Below are positions 39,632 to 48,229 of a DNA stretch of 64,000 nucleotides, piece after piece (positions within the stretch are counted from its first letter, which is position 1; every line of letters begins with the position of its first letter). Source of the DNA: Rossellomorea arthrocnemi (lineage in GTDB: Bacteria > Bacillota > Bacilli > Bacillales > Bacillaceae_B). The stretch covers positions 62,001 to 126,000 of the forward strand of contig NZ_CAJGBF010000007.1 of NCBI RefSeq assembly GCF_904424705.1, read 5' to 3'. Both the position numbers and the translations under genes were made by a program. The notes below the pieces were generated by a model that ran no database searches, had not been told where the DNA came from, and saw only the letters and a list, made by a program, of their open reading frames with translations.

Positions 39632-39826
39632 ATGAGCAGGGACAAGAAATCAGAAGATCTGCATATGGACACCCCGTTGAATCCTGAATTCACCATGAAT
39701 GACCGGCTGCGCAACCCGAGCCAGGTGTATGTTCCGGGTGAATCATTGGAAGAACATCATGCGGTTGAAGAAGGGAACGGGGTCATCGCAGAGAAAGTCA
39801 TCGGTCAAGCGAATGAAAATGGATAG
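39632..39826 (+). CDS. Small acidic hypothetical protein, 64 residues
   Basis: This hydrophilic protein is rich in Glu, Asn and Asp (MDTPLNPEFTMNDRL, then PGESLEEHHAVEEGNG), with no membrane segment or cysteine. GGAGGTGG lies just upstream of the ATG. It begins a run of three small genes with tight spacing (12 bases, then 1 base), ended by one terminator. It lies after the terminator of the papain-like gene, so it belongs to a separate transcript or to readthrough. I do not recognise the family. The composition would fit a spore-core or other unstructured protein. Confidence 0.6.
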   Translation: MSRDKKSEDLHMDTPLNPEFTMNDRLRNPSQVYVPGESLEEHHAVEEGNGVIAEKVIGQANENG

Positions 39827-39838
39827 GAGATGACAACT

Positions 39839-39991
39839 TTGAATAAGAAAGATTATCCTGTAGCGGATTTGTCCGAAGATACCTTGAATAAAGTGAAGAG
39901 TATGGAAAATGAACTTTGTCAGCAATCAGCGGATGACATCGTCTTGATTGCTTATAAACACACGGATAGAAGTGTGAAAGGAGCGAGATAA
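39839..39991 (+). CDS. Small hypothetical protein, 50 residues
   Basis: TTG 39839 follows AGGAGATGA by five bases and opens a 50-codon frame starting MNKKDYPVADLSED. The middle has the single cysteine (MENELCQQSADD), and the end is basic (AYKHTDRSVKGAR). It sits between the first and third small genes with minimal gaps, which supports its reality although it is short. No known family or membrane segment is apparent. Confidence 0.6.
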   Translation: MNKKDYPVADLSEDTLNKVKSMENELCQQSADDIVLIAYKHTDRSVKGAR

Positions 39992-39992
39992 T

Positions 39993-40190
39993 ATGGAAGG
40001 AAACAAAGAAATGCCGGACTTCAAAGAGTTGAATGACCGTGTCATAGCAGAGGAACCGAAAGGTCCTTTTTTCGCAATCAAAACAAATATGGATACAGCA
40101 GGGGTCAAGGATAATCCGTATGCCACGGAAAATGCGAGTCCTGAACAAGATGAGAAGCTACAGCAGTTTTTTGAAAATGAAGAGATATAG
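39993..40190 (+). CDS. Small acidic hypothetical protein, 65 residues
   Basis: ATG 39993 starts one base after the preceding stop codon. AAAGGAGCGAG inside the end of the previous gene is its ribosome binding site. The product is hydrophilic and acidic (MPDFKELNDRVIAEEPKGP near the N-terminus, EQDEKLQQFFENEEI at the end), without cysteine or membrane segment. It is the last gene of the three-gene cluster, followed 56 bases later by a strong terminator. The function is unknown. Confidence 0.62.
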   Translation: MEGNKEMPDFKELNDRVIAEEPKGPFFAIKTNMDTAGVKDNPYATENASPEQDEKLQQFFENEEI

Positions 40191-40245
40191 GAAGTAGAAT
40201 ATGTCGAGAATGCCACTTCATGAGAGTGCGGATGCACTACATAAA

Positions 40246-40278
40246 AAAGACGCCGGTCATAAAATGATCGGCGTCTTT
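40246..40278. terminator. Terminator after the three small genes
   Basis: AAAGACGCCGGTCAT (40246-40260) pairs with ATGATCGGCGTCTTT (40264-40278), 15 bases with one wobble. The A/T flanks would let it work for the convergent TetR gene as well. Confidence 0.88.
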
Positions 40279-40309
40279 AATCAAGCCTGAACAATCGGAC
40301 TAAGTTTTC

Positions 40310-40380
40310 TCCTGGGGGAGAAGGACTATTAAGCGCTTGACTCACGCGTCGAGGAAAGCGAGCATACCGCAACCCATTAG
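40310..40380 (-). repeat. Degenerate GC-rich dispersed element, copy 7
   Basis: Only GACTCACGCGTCGAGGAAAGCGAGC is well kept from the inverted form of the element. The rest is shortened and diverged. It lies between the small-gene terminator and the TetR gene. Confidence 0.45.
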
Positions 40381-40422
40381 CTCATTGAATCGCAACACCT
40401 TAAGGAAAAAGTGGGTCTTCCA

Positions 40423-41280
40423 TCACTGGATTTTATAAAAATGTCTCAAGGCATTCACAAGATATTTCAATGAAGGATCCTCATCAACGGTCACAAGCAT
40501 TCCCCTGATGACGACGGGACGTGTTGCGTCTTTCTGGATTTCTTCCTTCATGACTTCCAGTGATATCTGGATATTTTCATCCTCCGCCACTTCCAGGGCA
40601 TCCTCGATCATATGAACAAGTGTAGATTCATTTATTCTATTTGAAGACGTAAAGTCCTTAACCAGATCATCCAACTTCTCAAAGGAAAGCACAGGAAGAT
40701 CTCCGCTTCTAAGTAACCCTTCCACTAAGTCATCCGTTCGTTTCAAGATAAAGTGGGATAAGTAGGAAAAGTCCAGCTCGATTTTATCAAGCATGACCAA
40801 TTCTAAATAAGAATGGAAAAAACCTTGAATCATCATTGTGATGTCCCAGAAGTATGGCTCGATCTTTTTACCGTAAATTCCGAACAATCTCCTTTTATAA
40901 TACCTGTGTGTGTTCATTTTCATTTCACTGAGGAGATCATGAATTTCATCGTTAAAAGGCATGGCATTCTCTCTGATCTGCATGATGATGAATTCTTTAT
41001 GTTTGCAAATTTCAATTAGTTGGCATTCTAATTGCTTCTGGAATTTCTCATAAGGAGATAAATCCTCGTTTTCGATCTCGTTCACTTTGTCTGTGATCAT
41101 TTTAAAATAATAATTCATAATGGCCAGCAGAAGAGCTTCCTTTGATTTGAAGTATAGATAGAAGGCCCCTTTGGAAATATCACATTCGTTCACGATTTCC
41201 TGAACGGAGGTAGCGTTGAATCCTTTCGAGGCAAAAAGCTTAATGGATGTTTCGATAATTAATTTTTCTTTTTCCTTCAT
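40423..41280 (-). CDS. TetR-family regulator of the adjacent RND pump
   Basis: This 285-residue TetR/AcrR regulator has its helix-turn-helix in the first 50 residues (FASKGFNATSVQEIVNECDI then SKGAFYLYFKSKEALL). The rest is the ligand-binding helical domain, longer than average for the family. It is divergent from the SwrC-type pump gene, like yerO next to swrC (yerP) in B. subtilis, and is probably its repressor. Three copies of a TGAC-N6-GTCA palindrome in the shared intergenic region are its likely binding sites and imply autoregulation. The ATG at 41280 has AAGGAGAGG shortly upstream. Confidence 0.87.
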   Translation of the reverse strand: MKEKEKLIIETSIKLFASKGFNATSVQEIVNECDISKGAFYLYFKSKEALLLAIMNYYFKMITDKVNEIENEDLSPYEKFQKQLECQLIEICKHKEFIIMQIRENAMPFNDEIHDLLSEMKMNTHRYYKRRLFGIYGKKIEPYFWDITMMIQGFFHSYLELVMLDKIELDFSYLSHFILKRTDDLVEGLLRSGDLPVLSFEKLDDLVKDFTSSNRINESTLVHMIEDALEVAEDENIQISLEVMKEEIQKDATRPVVIRGMLVTVDEDPSLKYLVNALRHFYKIQ

Positions 41281-41316
41281 ACTTTCCTCTCCTTGAAAAA
41301 CTCCTTACCATTATTA

Positions 41317-41330
41317 TGACCGATTGGTCA
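41317..41330. promoter_or_regulatory. TetR-type operator 1
   Basis: TGACCGATTGGTCA is a 14-base palindrome, 36 bases upstream of the TetR start. It is the copy nearest the regulator gene, so it probably mediates autoregulation. Confidence 0.7.
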
Positions 41331-41360
41331 CAAAAAATAAACCTTTATTTTATAATGATA

Positions 41361-41390
41361 TTGACTTGTGACTGAGTAGTCAGTTATATT
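41361..41390 (+). promoter_or_regulatory. Sigma-A promoter of the RND pump gene
   Basis: TTGACT (41361-41366) and TATATT (41385-41390) have an 18-base spacer. The spacer holds an operator, so the promoter can be blocked directly. Confidence 0.7.
41369..41382. promoter_or_regulatory. TetR-type operator 2, between -35 and -10
   Basis: TGACTGAGTAGTCA matches the TGAC-N6-GTCA pattern and fills the promoter spacer. Confidence 0.7.
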
Positions 41391-41401
41391 AGATGATGTT
41401 A

Positions 41402-41415
41402 TGACTAGTTGGTCA
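41402..41415. promoter_or_regulatory. TetR-type operator 3, near the pump transcription start
   Basis: TGACTAGTTGGTCA starts 33 bases after operator 2 and lies just downstream of the predicted transcription start. Confidence 0.7.
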
Positions 41416-41442
41416 GAATAAGAGAGAAGGGATGAATAAAAC

Positions 41443-44400
41443 GTGAACAGTATTATCAATTTCGTACTTAAAAATAAGTTTGCTGTTTGGCTGATGACGA
41501 TCATCGTCATTATTGCAGGCTTATATTCAGGATTTAATATGAAGCTCGAAACCTTGCCTAACATCAATACCCCGATTGTCAGTGTGACAACCGTGTATCC
41601 GGGGGCTACCCCTGAAGATGTAGCAGCCAAGGTCTCCGAACCAATTGAGAAACGCTTGAAGAATTTAGATGGGGTAAATGTTGTCAGCTCAACTTCTTAC
41701 CAGAATGCTTCAGCCGTTCAAATAGAGTACAAGTTTTCGAAAGATATGGAAGAAGCAAAGACCGAAGTCGAAGAGGCTCTCTCGGATCTCCCTTTTCCAG
41801 ATGGGGTCAATGAACCGGAAGTATCACGACTCAGCTTCAACGCCTTCCCGGTCATCGCTCTTAGTGTAGCGAATGAAGACCAATCTTTAGCTCAACTGAC
41901 ATCCACAGTAGAAGATACCATCATTCCTCAGCTTGAGGGAGTGGACGGGGTAGCTTCCGTTCAGGCATCAGGTCAACAAGTGCAAGAGGCACAAGTCGTC
42001 TTTGATCAGGATAAACTTGCACAATATGGATTAACGGAAGAAACTGTTCAAAATATTATCAAAGGCTCTGATGTGACCACTCCATTAGGGTTGTACACGT
42101 TTAAAGACAGCCAAAAATCCGTTATGATTGACGGGAATATTACGACGATCGAAGATTTGAAAGAAATGAAGATTCCTGTAACCCCAAGTACAGGAGGAGC
42201 GACGGAAGCTTCACAGGGTCAGAAGCCTTCAGGACAAGGACAGACTCCTCAAGCTCCTGCTACCGGGGAAGCACCTGCCGGCATGAAGATTCCAACAATT
42301 CAACTATCAGACATTGCTGATATCGAACTGATCGGGAAAGCAGAGTCCATTTCCAGAACGAATGGGAAAGAATCCATCGGACTTCAAGTGGTGAAAACAG
42401 CAGACGCCAATACGGTGGACGTTGTCAATGCTGTCAAAGAAGAAGTCAAAACGTTTGAAAAAGACATCGATGGAGTAGAAATCATTTCTACCTTTGACCA
42501 GGGGGAACCCATTGAAGAATCCGTCAGCACAATGCTGAACAAGGCATTATTCGGTGCTGTGTTTGCAGTCATCATAATTCTTCTATTCCTTCGGGATATC
42601 AAATCGACATTGATCTCGGTCGTATCGATTCCATTGTCGCTTTTAATCGCGATTTTACTATTAAAACAGATGGATATTACGTTAAATATCATGACTCTTG
42701 GAGCGATGACCGTGGCCATTGGGCGGGTGATCGATGATTCCATTGTCGTAGTGGAAAACATCTATCGAAGAATGTCACTGAAAGGTGAATTACTTAAAGG
42801 AAAAGACCTGATCCGGGAAGCAACGAAAGAAATGTTCGTTCCAATCGCGTCTTCCACGATTGTCACAATTGCCGTATTCCTTCCATTAGGATTGGTTCAA
42901 GGGATGATCGGGGAACTATTCCTTCCGTTCGCTTTAACGATCGTGTTCGCCTTATTGGCCTCCCTTCTTGTGGCTGTTACAATCGTGCCTATGCTTGCTC
43001 ACTCTATGTTTAAAAAGGGTGTAGGGAAGAAGCATGTAGAAAAGAAAAGCCGTCTGGCGAATTGGTATAAGGGTGTATTGAATTGGACGCTAAACCATAA
43101 GATCATTACGTCCATCTTGGCAATCGCCATGTTGGTGGGAAGTCTGTTCTTAGTACCACTGATTGGAGTCAGTTTCCTTCCATCAGATGAAGAAAAGATG
43201 GTCATGGCTACGTATAAACCAGATCCGGGTCAAACGGAAGAAGAAGTTAATAAAATTGCACAGGATGCAGAAGAGTACTTCCAGGGGCGTAAAGGGGCTG
43301 AAACGATTCAGTACTCTGTCGGTGGAGAAAATCCGATGAGTCCGGGAAGTTCAAATAATGCGATCTTCTACGTTCAGTATAACGACGATACAGATAATTT
43401 CTCTGAAGAAAAAGAAAAGGTCATCAAAGACTTGCAACAAGCAACAGACAAAGGAGAATGGGCCTCACAAGACTTCTCTGCAAGTGCAGGCAGCAATGAA
43501 ATTGTCGTGTACGTCTATGGTGAAACCCTGAAAGAGATCGAACCTGTCGTAAACGATATTCAAGGCATGATGGAAGACAAGAAAGATTTCAAAAAGGTCG
43601 GATCAAGTATTTCCGAATCCTATGACGAATACTCGTTCATCGCTGATCAGGAAAAGCTGAGTGAGCTTGGTCTGACTGCGGGACAAATCGCCATGGAACT
43701 TGGTCAGACTCGTCAGCGACCAGTCCTCACGACCATTGAAAAAGATGGAGAAGAAGTGAATGTCTACCTGGACGTTGAAAAAGAAAAGTATGAAAGTATC
43801 GACGATTTAACGGATAAAACCATCCAATCACCACTGGGTATGGAGGTTCCAATTAAAGACGTTGTTGAAGTTCAAGAAGGCAAAACGTCGGATACAGTTT
43901 CACGTCGGGATGGTAAAGTTTTTGCTCAAGTGAGTGGAGAACTGAAAACCGATGATGTATCAAAAGCTTCTCAGGATATCCAGAAAGAAATCGATGAAAT
44001 GGATGTTCCATCCGGCATCGACGTGAATATGGGTGGAGTAACAGAAGACATCAAGGAATCCTTCACGCAACTGGGATTAGCGATGCTTGCAGCCATTGCC
44101 ATCGTTTACTTGATTCTTGTCATCACATTCGGTGGCGGCCTTGCACCATTTGCCATCCTGTTCTCACTGCCATTCACGATTATCGGAGCATTAGTAGGGT
44201 TATTGATTGCAGGAGAAACGATCAGTATCTCCTCTATGATCGGAGCACTGATGCTGATCGGTATCGTTGTCACAAACGCTATCGTTCTGATCGACCGTGT
44301 GATTCATAAAGAAAAAGAAGGTCTATCTACACGGGAAGCATTACTCGAAGCTGGTTCTACCCGACTCCGTCCGATCCTCATGACGGCCATTGCCACAATC

Positions 44401-44592
44401 GGAGCCCTGTTCCCATTGGCATTGGGTCTTGAAGGAAGCGGATTGATTTCAAAAGGTCTCGGTGTCACCGTTATCGGAGGATTGACCAGTTCGACCCTCT
44501 TAACGCTTGTGATCGTACCGATTGTGTATGAAATCCTGATGAAAATCAAAGGGAAGATCGGTGGACGTAAACGAAAAACAGTGAAAGAATAA
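41443..44592 (+). CDS. swrC: RND-family efflux pump, SwrC-like
   Basis: This resistance-nodulation-division transporter has 1049 residues, close to B. subtilis SwrC (YerP), which exports surfactin and other amphiphiles and supports swarming. The architecture is one N-terminal helix, a large external domain, a six-helix bundle including the proton-relay aspartates in GRVIDDSIVVVENIY, a second external domain and a final helix bundle. A low-complexity stretch rich in Gln, Pro, Gly and Ala (about residues 248-278) interrupts the first external domain. The start is GTG 41443 behind GAAGGGATG. Gram-positive pumps of this type lack a TolC partner, so export is across the single membrane. The promoter carries three operators. 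Confidence 0.88.
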   Translation: MNSIINFVLKNKFAVWLMTIIVIIAGLYSGFNMKLETLPNINTPIVSVTTVYPGATPEDVAAKVSEPIEKRLKNLDGVNVVSSTSYQNASAVQIEYKFSKDMEEAKTEVEEALSDLPFPDGVNEPEVSRLSFNAFPVIALSVANEDQSLAQLTSTVEDTIIPQLEGVDGVASVQASGQQVQEAQVVFDQDKLAQYGLTEETVQNIIKGSDVTTPLGLYTFKDSQKSVMIDGNITTIEDLKEMKIPVTPSTGGATEASQGQKPSGQGQTPQAPATGEAPAGMKIPTIQLSDIADIELIGKAESISRTNGKESIGLQVVKTADANTVDVVNAVKEEVKTFEKDIDGVEIISTFDQGEPIEESVSTMLNKALFGAVFAVIIILLFLRDIKSTLISVVSIPLSLLIAILLLKQMDITLNIMTLGAMTVAIGRVIDDSIVVVENIYRRMSLKGELLKGKDLIREATKEMFVPIASSTIVTIAVFLPLGLVQGMIGELFLPFALTIVFALLASLLVAVTIVPMLAHSMFKKGVGKKHVEKKSRLANWYKGVLNWTLNHKIITSILAIAMLVGSLFLVPLIGVSFLPSDEEKMVMATYKPDPGQTEEEVNKIAQDAEEYFQGRKGAETIQYSVGGENPMSPGSSNNAIFYVQYNDDTDNFSEEKEKVIKDLQQATDKGEWASQDFSASAGSNEIVVYVYGETLKEIEPVVNDIQGMMEDKKDFKKVGSSISESYDEYSFIADQEKLSELGLTAGQIAMELGQTRQRPVLTTIEKDGEEVNVYLDVEKEKYESIDDLTDKTIQSPLGMEVPIKDVVEVQEGKTSDTVSRRDGKVFAQVSGELKTDDVSKASQDIQKEIDEMDVPSGIDVNMGGVTEDIKESFTQLGLAMLAAIAIVYLILVITFGGGLAPFAILFSLPFTIIGALVGLLIAGETISISSMIGALMLIGIVVTNAIVLIDRVIHKEKEGLSTREALLEAGSTRLRPILMTAIATIGALFPLALGLEGSGLISKGLGVTVIGGLTSSTLLTLVIVPIVYEILMKIKGKIGGRKRKTVKE

Positions 44593-44605
44593 TTATTTGA
44601 GAGAA

Positions 44606-44634
44606 AAGCAGTCCTGTAGCGGGGCTGCTTTTTT
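44606..44634 (+). terminator. Terminator of the RND pump gene
   Basis: AAGCAGTCC (44606-44614) and GGGCTGCTT (44622-44630) form a nine-base stem with one wobble, followed by TTTT. Confidence 0.82.
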
Positions 44635-44754
44635 GTAGGTTTATTTATGAAAGTTATTCACAAATTGGCACCCGTATTGCTGAAAATGGAGCACTAAACG
44701 CCAAAAGTGAAACATCTTCCTAATGTACATATTTTCAAAACATGGCGATAAACA

Positions 44755-44874
44755 ATGATTGCCATCCCAATCACAAGCACACTCTTCCTCATCGGCCGGC
44801 TCTCCATCACATATTCCATGGACAACCATCATAGAATAGACCATCTTATACAAAGGCAGGGTACAAGCATATGA
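44755..44874 (+). CDS. Doubtful 39-residue ORF overlapping the flippase-like start
   Basis: ATG 44755 opens a 39-codon frame (start MIAIPITSTLFLIGRLS, then a polar basic tail) whose TGA overlaps the ATG of the next gene as ATGA. The overlap suggests a coupled leader. However, no clear ribosome binding site precedes it, and the interval also codes weakly on the other strand. It may be chance. Confidence 0.22.
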   Translation: MIAIPITSTLFLIGRLSITYSMDNHHRIDHLIQRQGTSI

Positions 44875-46187
44875 GTCTGTTTTTAAGGGGTACATTGGTG
44901 TTGGTTGTAACAGCTTTCGTTGGTGAGTGTCTGGAATTTGTGATAAATATGATATTGGCCCGTGAGCTTGGGGAGGCGGGTCTTGGTACATATATGTCGA
45001 TTCTCCCGACGGTGTTTTTGATCGTCATCTTATCGAGCATGGAACTGCCGATAAGCCTTTCCAAATTCTTTGCTGAGCGGGAGGAGCGGTATCACCGGGG
45101 AATGCTTGATTATGCCTTTCGATTTGCGGTGATCACAACCTGCATCTTGTTGATGGTCATGGTAATGGTTTATGCCTGGACTCCGTTATTTCAAGATTAT
45201 CACCCAGGAATCCGCTGGCTCATTATGGTCGTGATCCCGATTGTGGCCTTCACTTCCATCACCAGAGGATATTTCATGGGAATTCAGCAGATGGGAAAAA
45301 TTGCGGCAGCTAATTTTCTCCGAAAGGGAATTCAATTATTTTTATTAGTATCAATCTATAAATTTTTATCCTTTGGCATTGATACATCCATCTTCATTGC
45401 CCTTGGTACGTTAATTGCGAGTGAAGCGGTCGTTTTTGTTTATTTGATTCATGCTTACGTTCTTGAAATTAAGGGTAAAAGAAAGAACAGCCATTCTACA
45501 CTATCAACGATTGAAATGAGAAAGTCAGTGCTATCCGTTTCCATTCCAACTACCGTCCTGCGTATTTTTCATGCACTGACCCATGCCATACAGCCATTCC
45601 TGATTAAATGGGCCCTGGTTCTATCGGGGATGGGGGCGGTGGATGCGAATGAACATTTCGGAATGCTCGCGGGGATTGCCCTTACCATCGGATTCTTTCC
45701 GTCGTTCATTGCGTTTTCCATGCTGATCGTCCTGATCCCCACTGTTTCGGAAAAGGTATCATCGAAAGATTTTGATGGAATTTTGACGCATCTAAAGCAG
45801 GTAATGTGGATTACATTGGCCTACGGGGTACCGGCCGTGTTTATTTACTATACTCTCGGGGATTACATAACAGAGACGTTTTTTCACTCTGTTTCTTCCG
45901 CCTATTATTTAAAGCTGCTCTGGCCGTATTTCCTGTTTCATTTTCTTGTATTCCCTCTTCAAGCCTTTCTGATTGGATTGGGCCTGGTAAAGGATGCTCT
46001 CCTTCATACGATTTGGTCGAGCATTTTCTCGTTTTCACTCATTTACCTATTAGGATCCCGTTTTGGAATGGAGGGAGTCATTCTTGGTATGAACGCCGGA
46101 GCGGTGCTCATAGCCATGCTCCACTATGTAACCATCTGTCGGGAACTGGAAACGACTCTTTGGTTAAAAACAGCCATAAAAATGTAA
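44871..46187 (+). CDS. SpoVB/MurJ-like flippase family membrane protein
   Basis: This 438-residue integral membrane protein has about 12 hydrophobic segments and belongs to the MVF/polysaccharide-transport superfamily. The N-terminal part (VTAFVGECLEFVINMILARE, then GLGTYMSILPTVFLIVILSS) aligns with SpoVB-type proteins. It is shorter than SpoVB (about 518) or YtgP (about 540), and I cannot assign a lipid-linked substrate. ATG 44871 has GGCAGGG about ten bases upstream, a moderate signal. The gene stands alone, and an AT-rich hairpin (46196-46231) plus a single 12-mer copy follow it. Confidence 0.75.
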   Translation: MSLFLRGTLVLVVTAFVGECLEFVINMILARELGEAGLGTYMSILPTVFLIVILSSMELPISLSKFFAEREERYHRGMLDYAFRFAVITTCILLMVMVMVYAWTPLFQDYHPGIRWLIMVVIPIVAFTSITRGYFMGIQQMGKIAAANFLRKGIQLFLLVSIYKFLSFGIDTSIFIALGTLIASEAVVFVYLIHAYVLEIKGKRKNSHSTLSTIEMRKSVLSVSIPTTVLRIFHALTHAIQPFLIKWALVLSGMGAVDANEHFGMLAGIALTIGFFPSFIAFSMLIVLIPTVSEKVSSKDFDGILTHLKQVMWITLAYGVPAVFIYYTLGDYITETFFHSVSSAYYLKLLWPYFLFHFLVFPLQAFLIGLGLVKDALLHTIWSSIFSFSLIYLLGSRFGMEGVILGMNAGAVLIAMLHYVTICRELETTLWLKTAIKM

Positions 46188-46236
46188 ACTAATACAAAAC
46201 AAATGTGATGGCCAAAGAGATTTGTTTTACTTAAAG

Positions 46237-46248
46237 AGGGACGGACCT
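46237..46248 (+). repeat. 12-mer repeat, single intergenic copy
   Basis: AGGGACGGACCT, followed by TTTAATC. No inverted partner is visible, so it may be the right arm of a decayed terminator of the flippase-like gene. Confidence 0.7.
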
Positions 46249-46331
46249 TTTAATCTTATTGTATTTCAGTGACACCTACATACTATTTGCTGTTATGATG
46301 GCTCATTTCATAACCTCCAAAGGAGAAAGCT

Positions 46332-48215
46332 ATGATCGATTCTATTTTATTTAACATCATGTTAGTCGGAGTGCTGGGTATTGCGTCCCAGTGGGTTGCC
46401 TGGAGATTCAGGCTGCCAGCCATCGTCGTCATGTCCATCGTCGGGTTGCTTGTGGGTCCGATCTTCGGCCTCATCAATCCAAAGGCCGATTTCGGAGAAG
46501 TATTTAAGCCCATTATATCAATGGCTGTTGCCATCATCCTTTTTGAGGGAAGCTTAAATCTTGATTTTCGCGAAGTGAGGGGACTGGGGAAACCGGTTTT
46601 CAGGATTGTCACGATCGGAGCCCTTTTAGCCTGGATACTGGGTTCACTCGGGGCTCACTATATCGCCGGTTTATCCTGGGCGGTGGCCTTTGTGATCGGT
46701 GGATTATTCATCGTAACGGGTCCAACGGTTATCCTGCCGCTGCTCCGGCAGGCAAAGCTTAAACCGAGACCTGCAGCCATCTTGAAATGGGAAGGAATTG
46801 TCGTCGATCCATTTGGGGCATTAATTGCTGTATTTGCCTTTGAAATCATCAACTTTTTAATTAGTGATGATGTAACCGGACTTTCTTTATTACTTTTCTT
46901 TGCCGCTTCCCTGTTTGCTGTCGTCTTCGGATGGGCGCTGGGAAAATTCACCGGCTTTATCTTTGAAAATGGACATGTTCCGGAATTCCTAAAGTCACCC
47001 GTGGTGTTTGCATTGGTCCTTGCCTGTTTCGCCATTTCAGATCATATCACGCATGAAACCGGACTGCTTGCTGTAACCGCCATGGGGATGACGTTAGCGA
47101 ATATGCATATTTCATCCATCGACGATATGCGTCACTTTAAAGAAAATATTTCGGTGCTGCTCATATCGACCATATTCGTAATGCTTACAGCATCCTTAAC
47201 CGTCGATACCCTATTCAAAATCTTCAATTGGAACATCATAGCATTCGTCCTCCTCATGCTATTCATCGTAAGGCCAATTTCCATCTGGCTGTCTACGATA
47301 GGGACGGACCTCTCCGTCAAGGAAAAGATCCTTGTTGGGTGGATTGCACCGAGGGGTATTGTCGCCTTGACCGTTTCAAGTTATTTCGCATCTGTTTTAT
47401 TAGAGAAGGGGTTTGAGGATGCAGCGATTTTGACATCCCTCACTTTTGCCCTTGTCTTCTCAACGGTATGTGCACACGGGTTTTCGATTAAATGGCTGGC
47501 CAAAAAGCTCGACCTGGCCATCAGTGACCAGCCTGGAGTAGTCATTGTAGGGGGAAGTAAGTTCAGTACTGAATTTGCGAAGACACTTCAAGATTTAAAG
47601 ATTCCGGTTCTGATTACGGATTCATCCTGGCAGCGGTTATTTTCAGTCAGAAAAGCTGGGATTCCTTTTTACAGGGGAGAAATCTTGTCAGAGCAAACCG
47701 AGTATTATTTGGACATGACTCCTTATGAGTATATGATTGCAGCCACTGAACTCGATTCGTATAACGCCCTTGTTTGTACAACATTCGTTCCTGAGGTCGG
47801 AAGGAACAACCTGTTCCAGCTGAGCCTTAGAAGCAAGAATGATGATGACCTGGAGGATATGGTCCATACAATAGGTGGGCGCATTCTATTTCAAAATCAC
47901 GTGACGTGGGAAGAACTGAATAAACGTGTCGAACGGGGAGATGTATTCAGAAAGACGAATATTACAGAGAAATACACCTTTGATGAGTATTTGCAGAAAC
48001 GAGATGAAAATACTTTACTCTTGTTCACTCATAAACCGACGGGAAGAATTGAATTCTTCACGGAAGGTACTTCACCGAAGATCGAGCAGGGAGATGTGAT
48101 TGTCAGTCTGACTCAGCCTTGTAAGGAGCTCAATAAGATTCAAGAGAAGCTCACCGTTCAGCGGGAAACAAAAGCAAAAGAAGACAAAGAAAAAGGCAAA
48201 GAAAGCGCCGACTGA
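46332..48215 (+). CDS. CPA1-type cation/proton antiporter with C-terminal nucleotide-binding-like domain
   Basis: This 627-residue protein has about 12 membrane segments up to residue 390 (Na_H_Exchanger fold), including the family motif VAIILFEGSLNLDFRE and GWIAPRGIVALTVSS. The C-terminal cytoplasmic part begins QPGVVIVGGSKFSTEFAKTL, a Rossmann-like start similar to TrkA-N/RCK domains. It probably exchanges Na+ or K+ for protons under nucleotide or ion control. The tail is strongly charged (KAKEDKEKGKESAD). ATG 46332 follows AAAGGAG. A copy of the 12-mer repeat is embedded in the reading frame at 47300 (coding TIGTDLS), and the stop lies in a terminator loop. Confidence 0.87.
   Translation: MIDSILFNIMLVGVLGIASQWVAWRFRLPAIVVMSIVGLLVGPIFGLINPKADFGEVFKPIISMAVAIILFEGSLNLDFREVRGLGKPVFRIVTIGALLAWILGSLGAHYIAGLSWAVAFVIGGLFIVTGPTVILPLLRQAKLKPRPAAILKWEGIVVDPFGALIAVFAFEIINFLISDDVTGLSLLLFFAASLFAVVFGWALGKFTGFIFENGHVPEFLKSPVVFALVLACFAISDHITHETGLLAVTAMGMTLANMHISSIDDMRHFKENISVLLISTIFVMLTASLTVDTLFKIFNWNIIAFVLLMLFIVRPISIWLSTIGTDLSVKEKILVGWIAPRGIVALTVSSYFASVLLEKGFEDAAILTSLTFALVFSTVCAHGFSIKWLAKKLDLAISDQPGVVIVGGSKFSTEFAKTLQDLKIPVLITDSSWQRLFSVRKAGIPFYRGEILSEQTEYYLDMTPYEYMIAATELDSYNALVCTTFVPEVGRNNLFQLSLRSKNDDDLEDMVHTIGGRILFQNHVTWEELNKRVERGDVFRKTNITEKYTFDEYLQKRDENTLLLFTHKPTGRIEFFTEGTSPKIEQGDVIVSLTQPCKELNKIQEKLTVQRETKAKEDKEKGKESAD
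47300..47311 (+). repeat. 12-mer repeat inside the antiporter gene
   Basis: A perfect AGGGACGGACCT in the coding region, in a predicted loop after a membrane segment. There is no partner nearby. Confidence 0.75.
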
Positions 48216-48225
48216 GTCGGCGCTT
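48203..48225 (+). terminator. Terminator of the antiporter gene
   Basis: AAGCGCCGAC (48203-48212) and GTCGGCGCTT (48216-48225) form a perfect ten-base stem whose three-base loop is the antiporter stop codon TGA. TCTCTTT follows. Confidence 0.85.
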
Positions 48226-48229
48226 CTCT

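Noticed and set aside
44641-44991. 116-residue minus-strand frame ahead of the flippase-like gene
   Set aside because: Overlaps the start of a much better gene, with no ribosome binding site. The cysteine-rich look is probably chance.
45806-46192. 128-residue frame inside the flippase-like gene
   Set aside because: A shadow of the real frame on the same strand, without start signals or known motifs.
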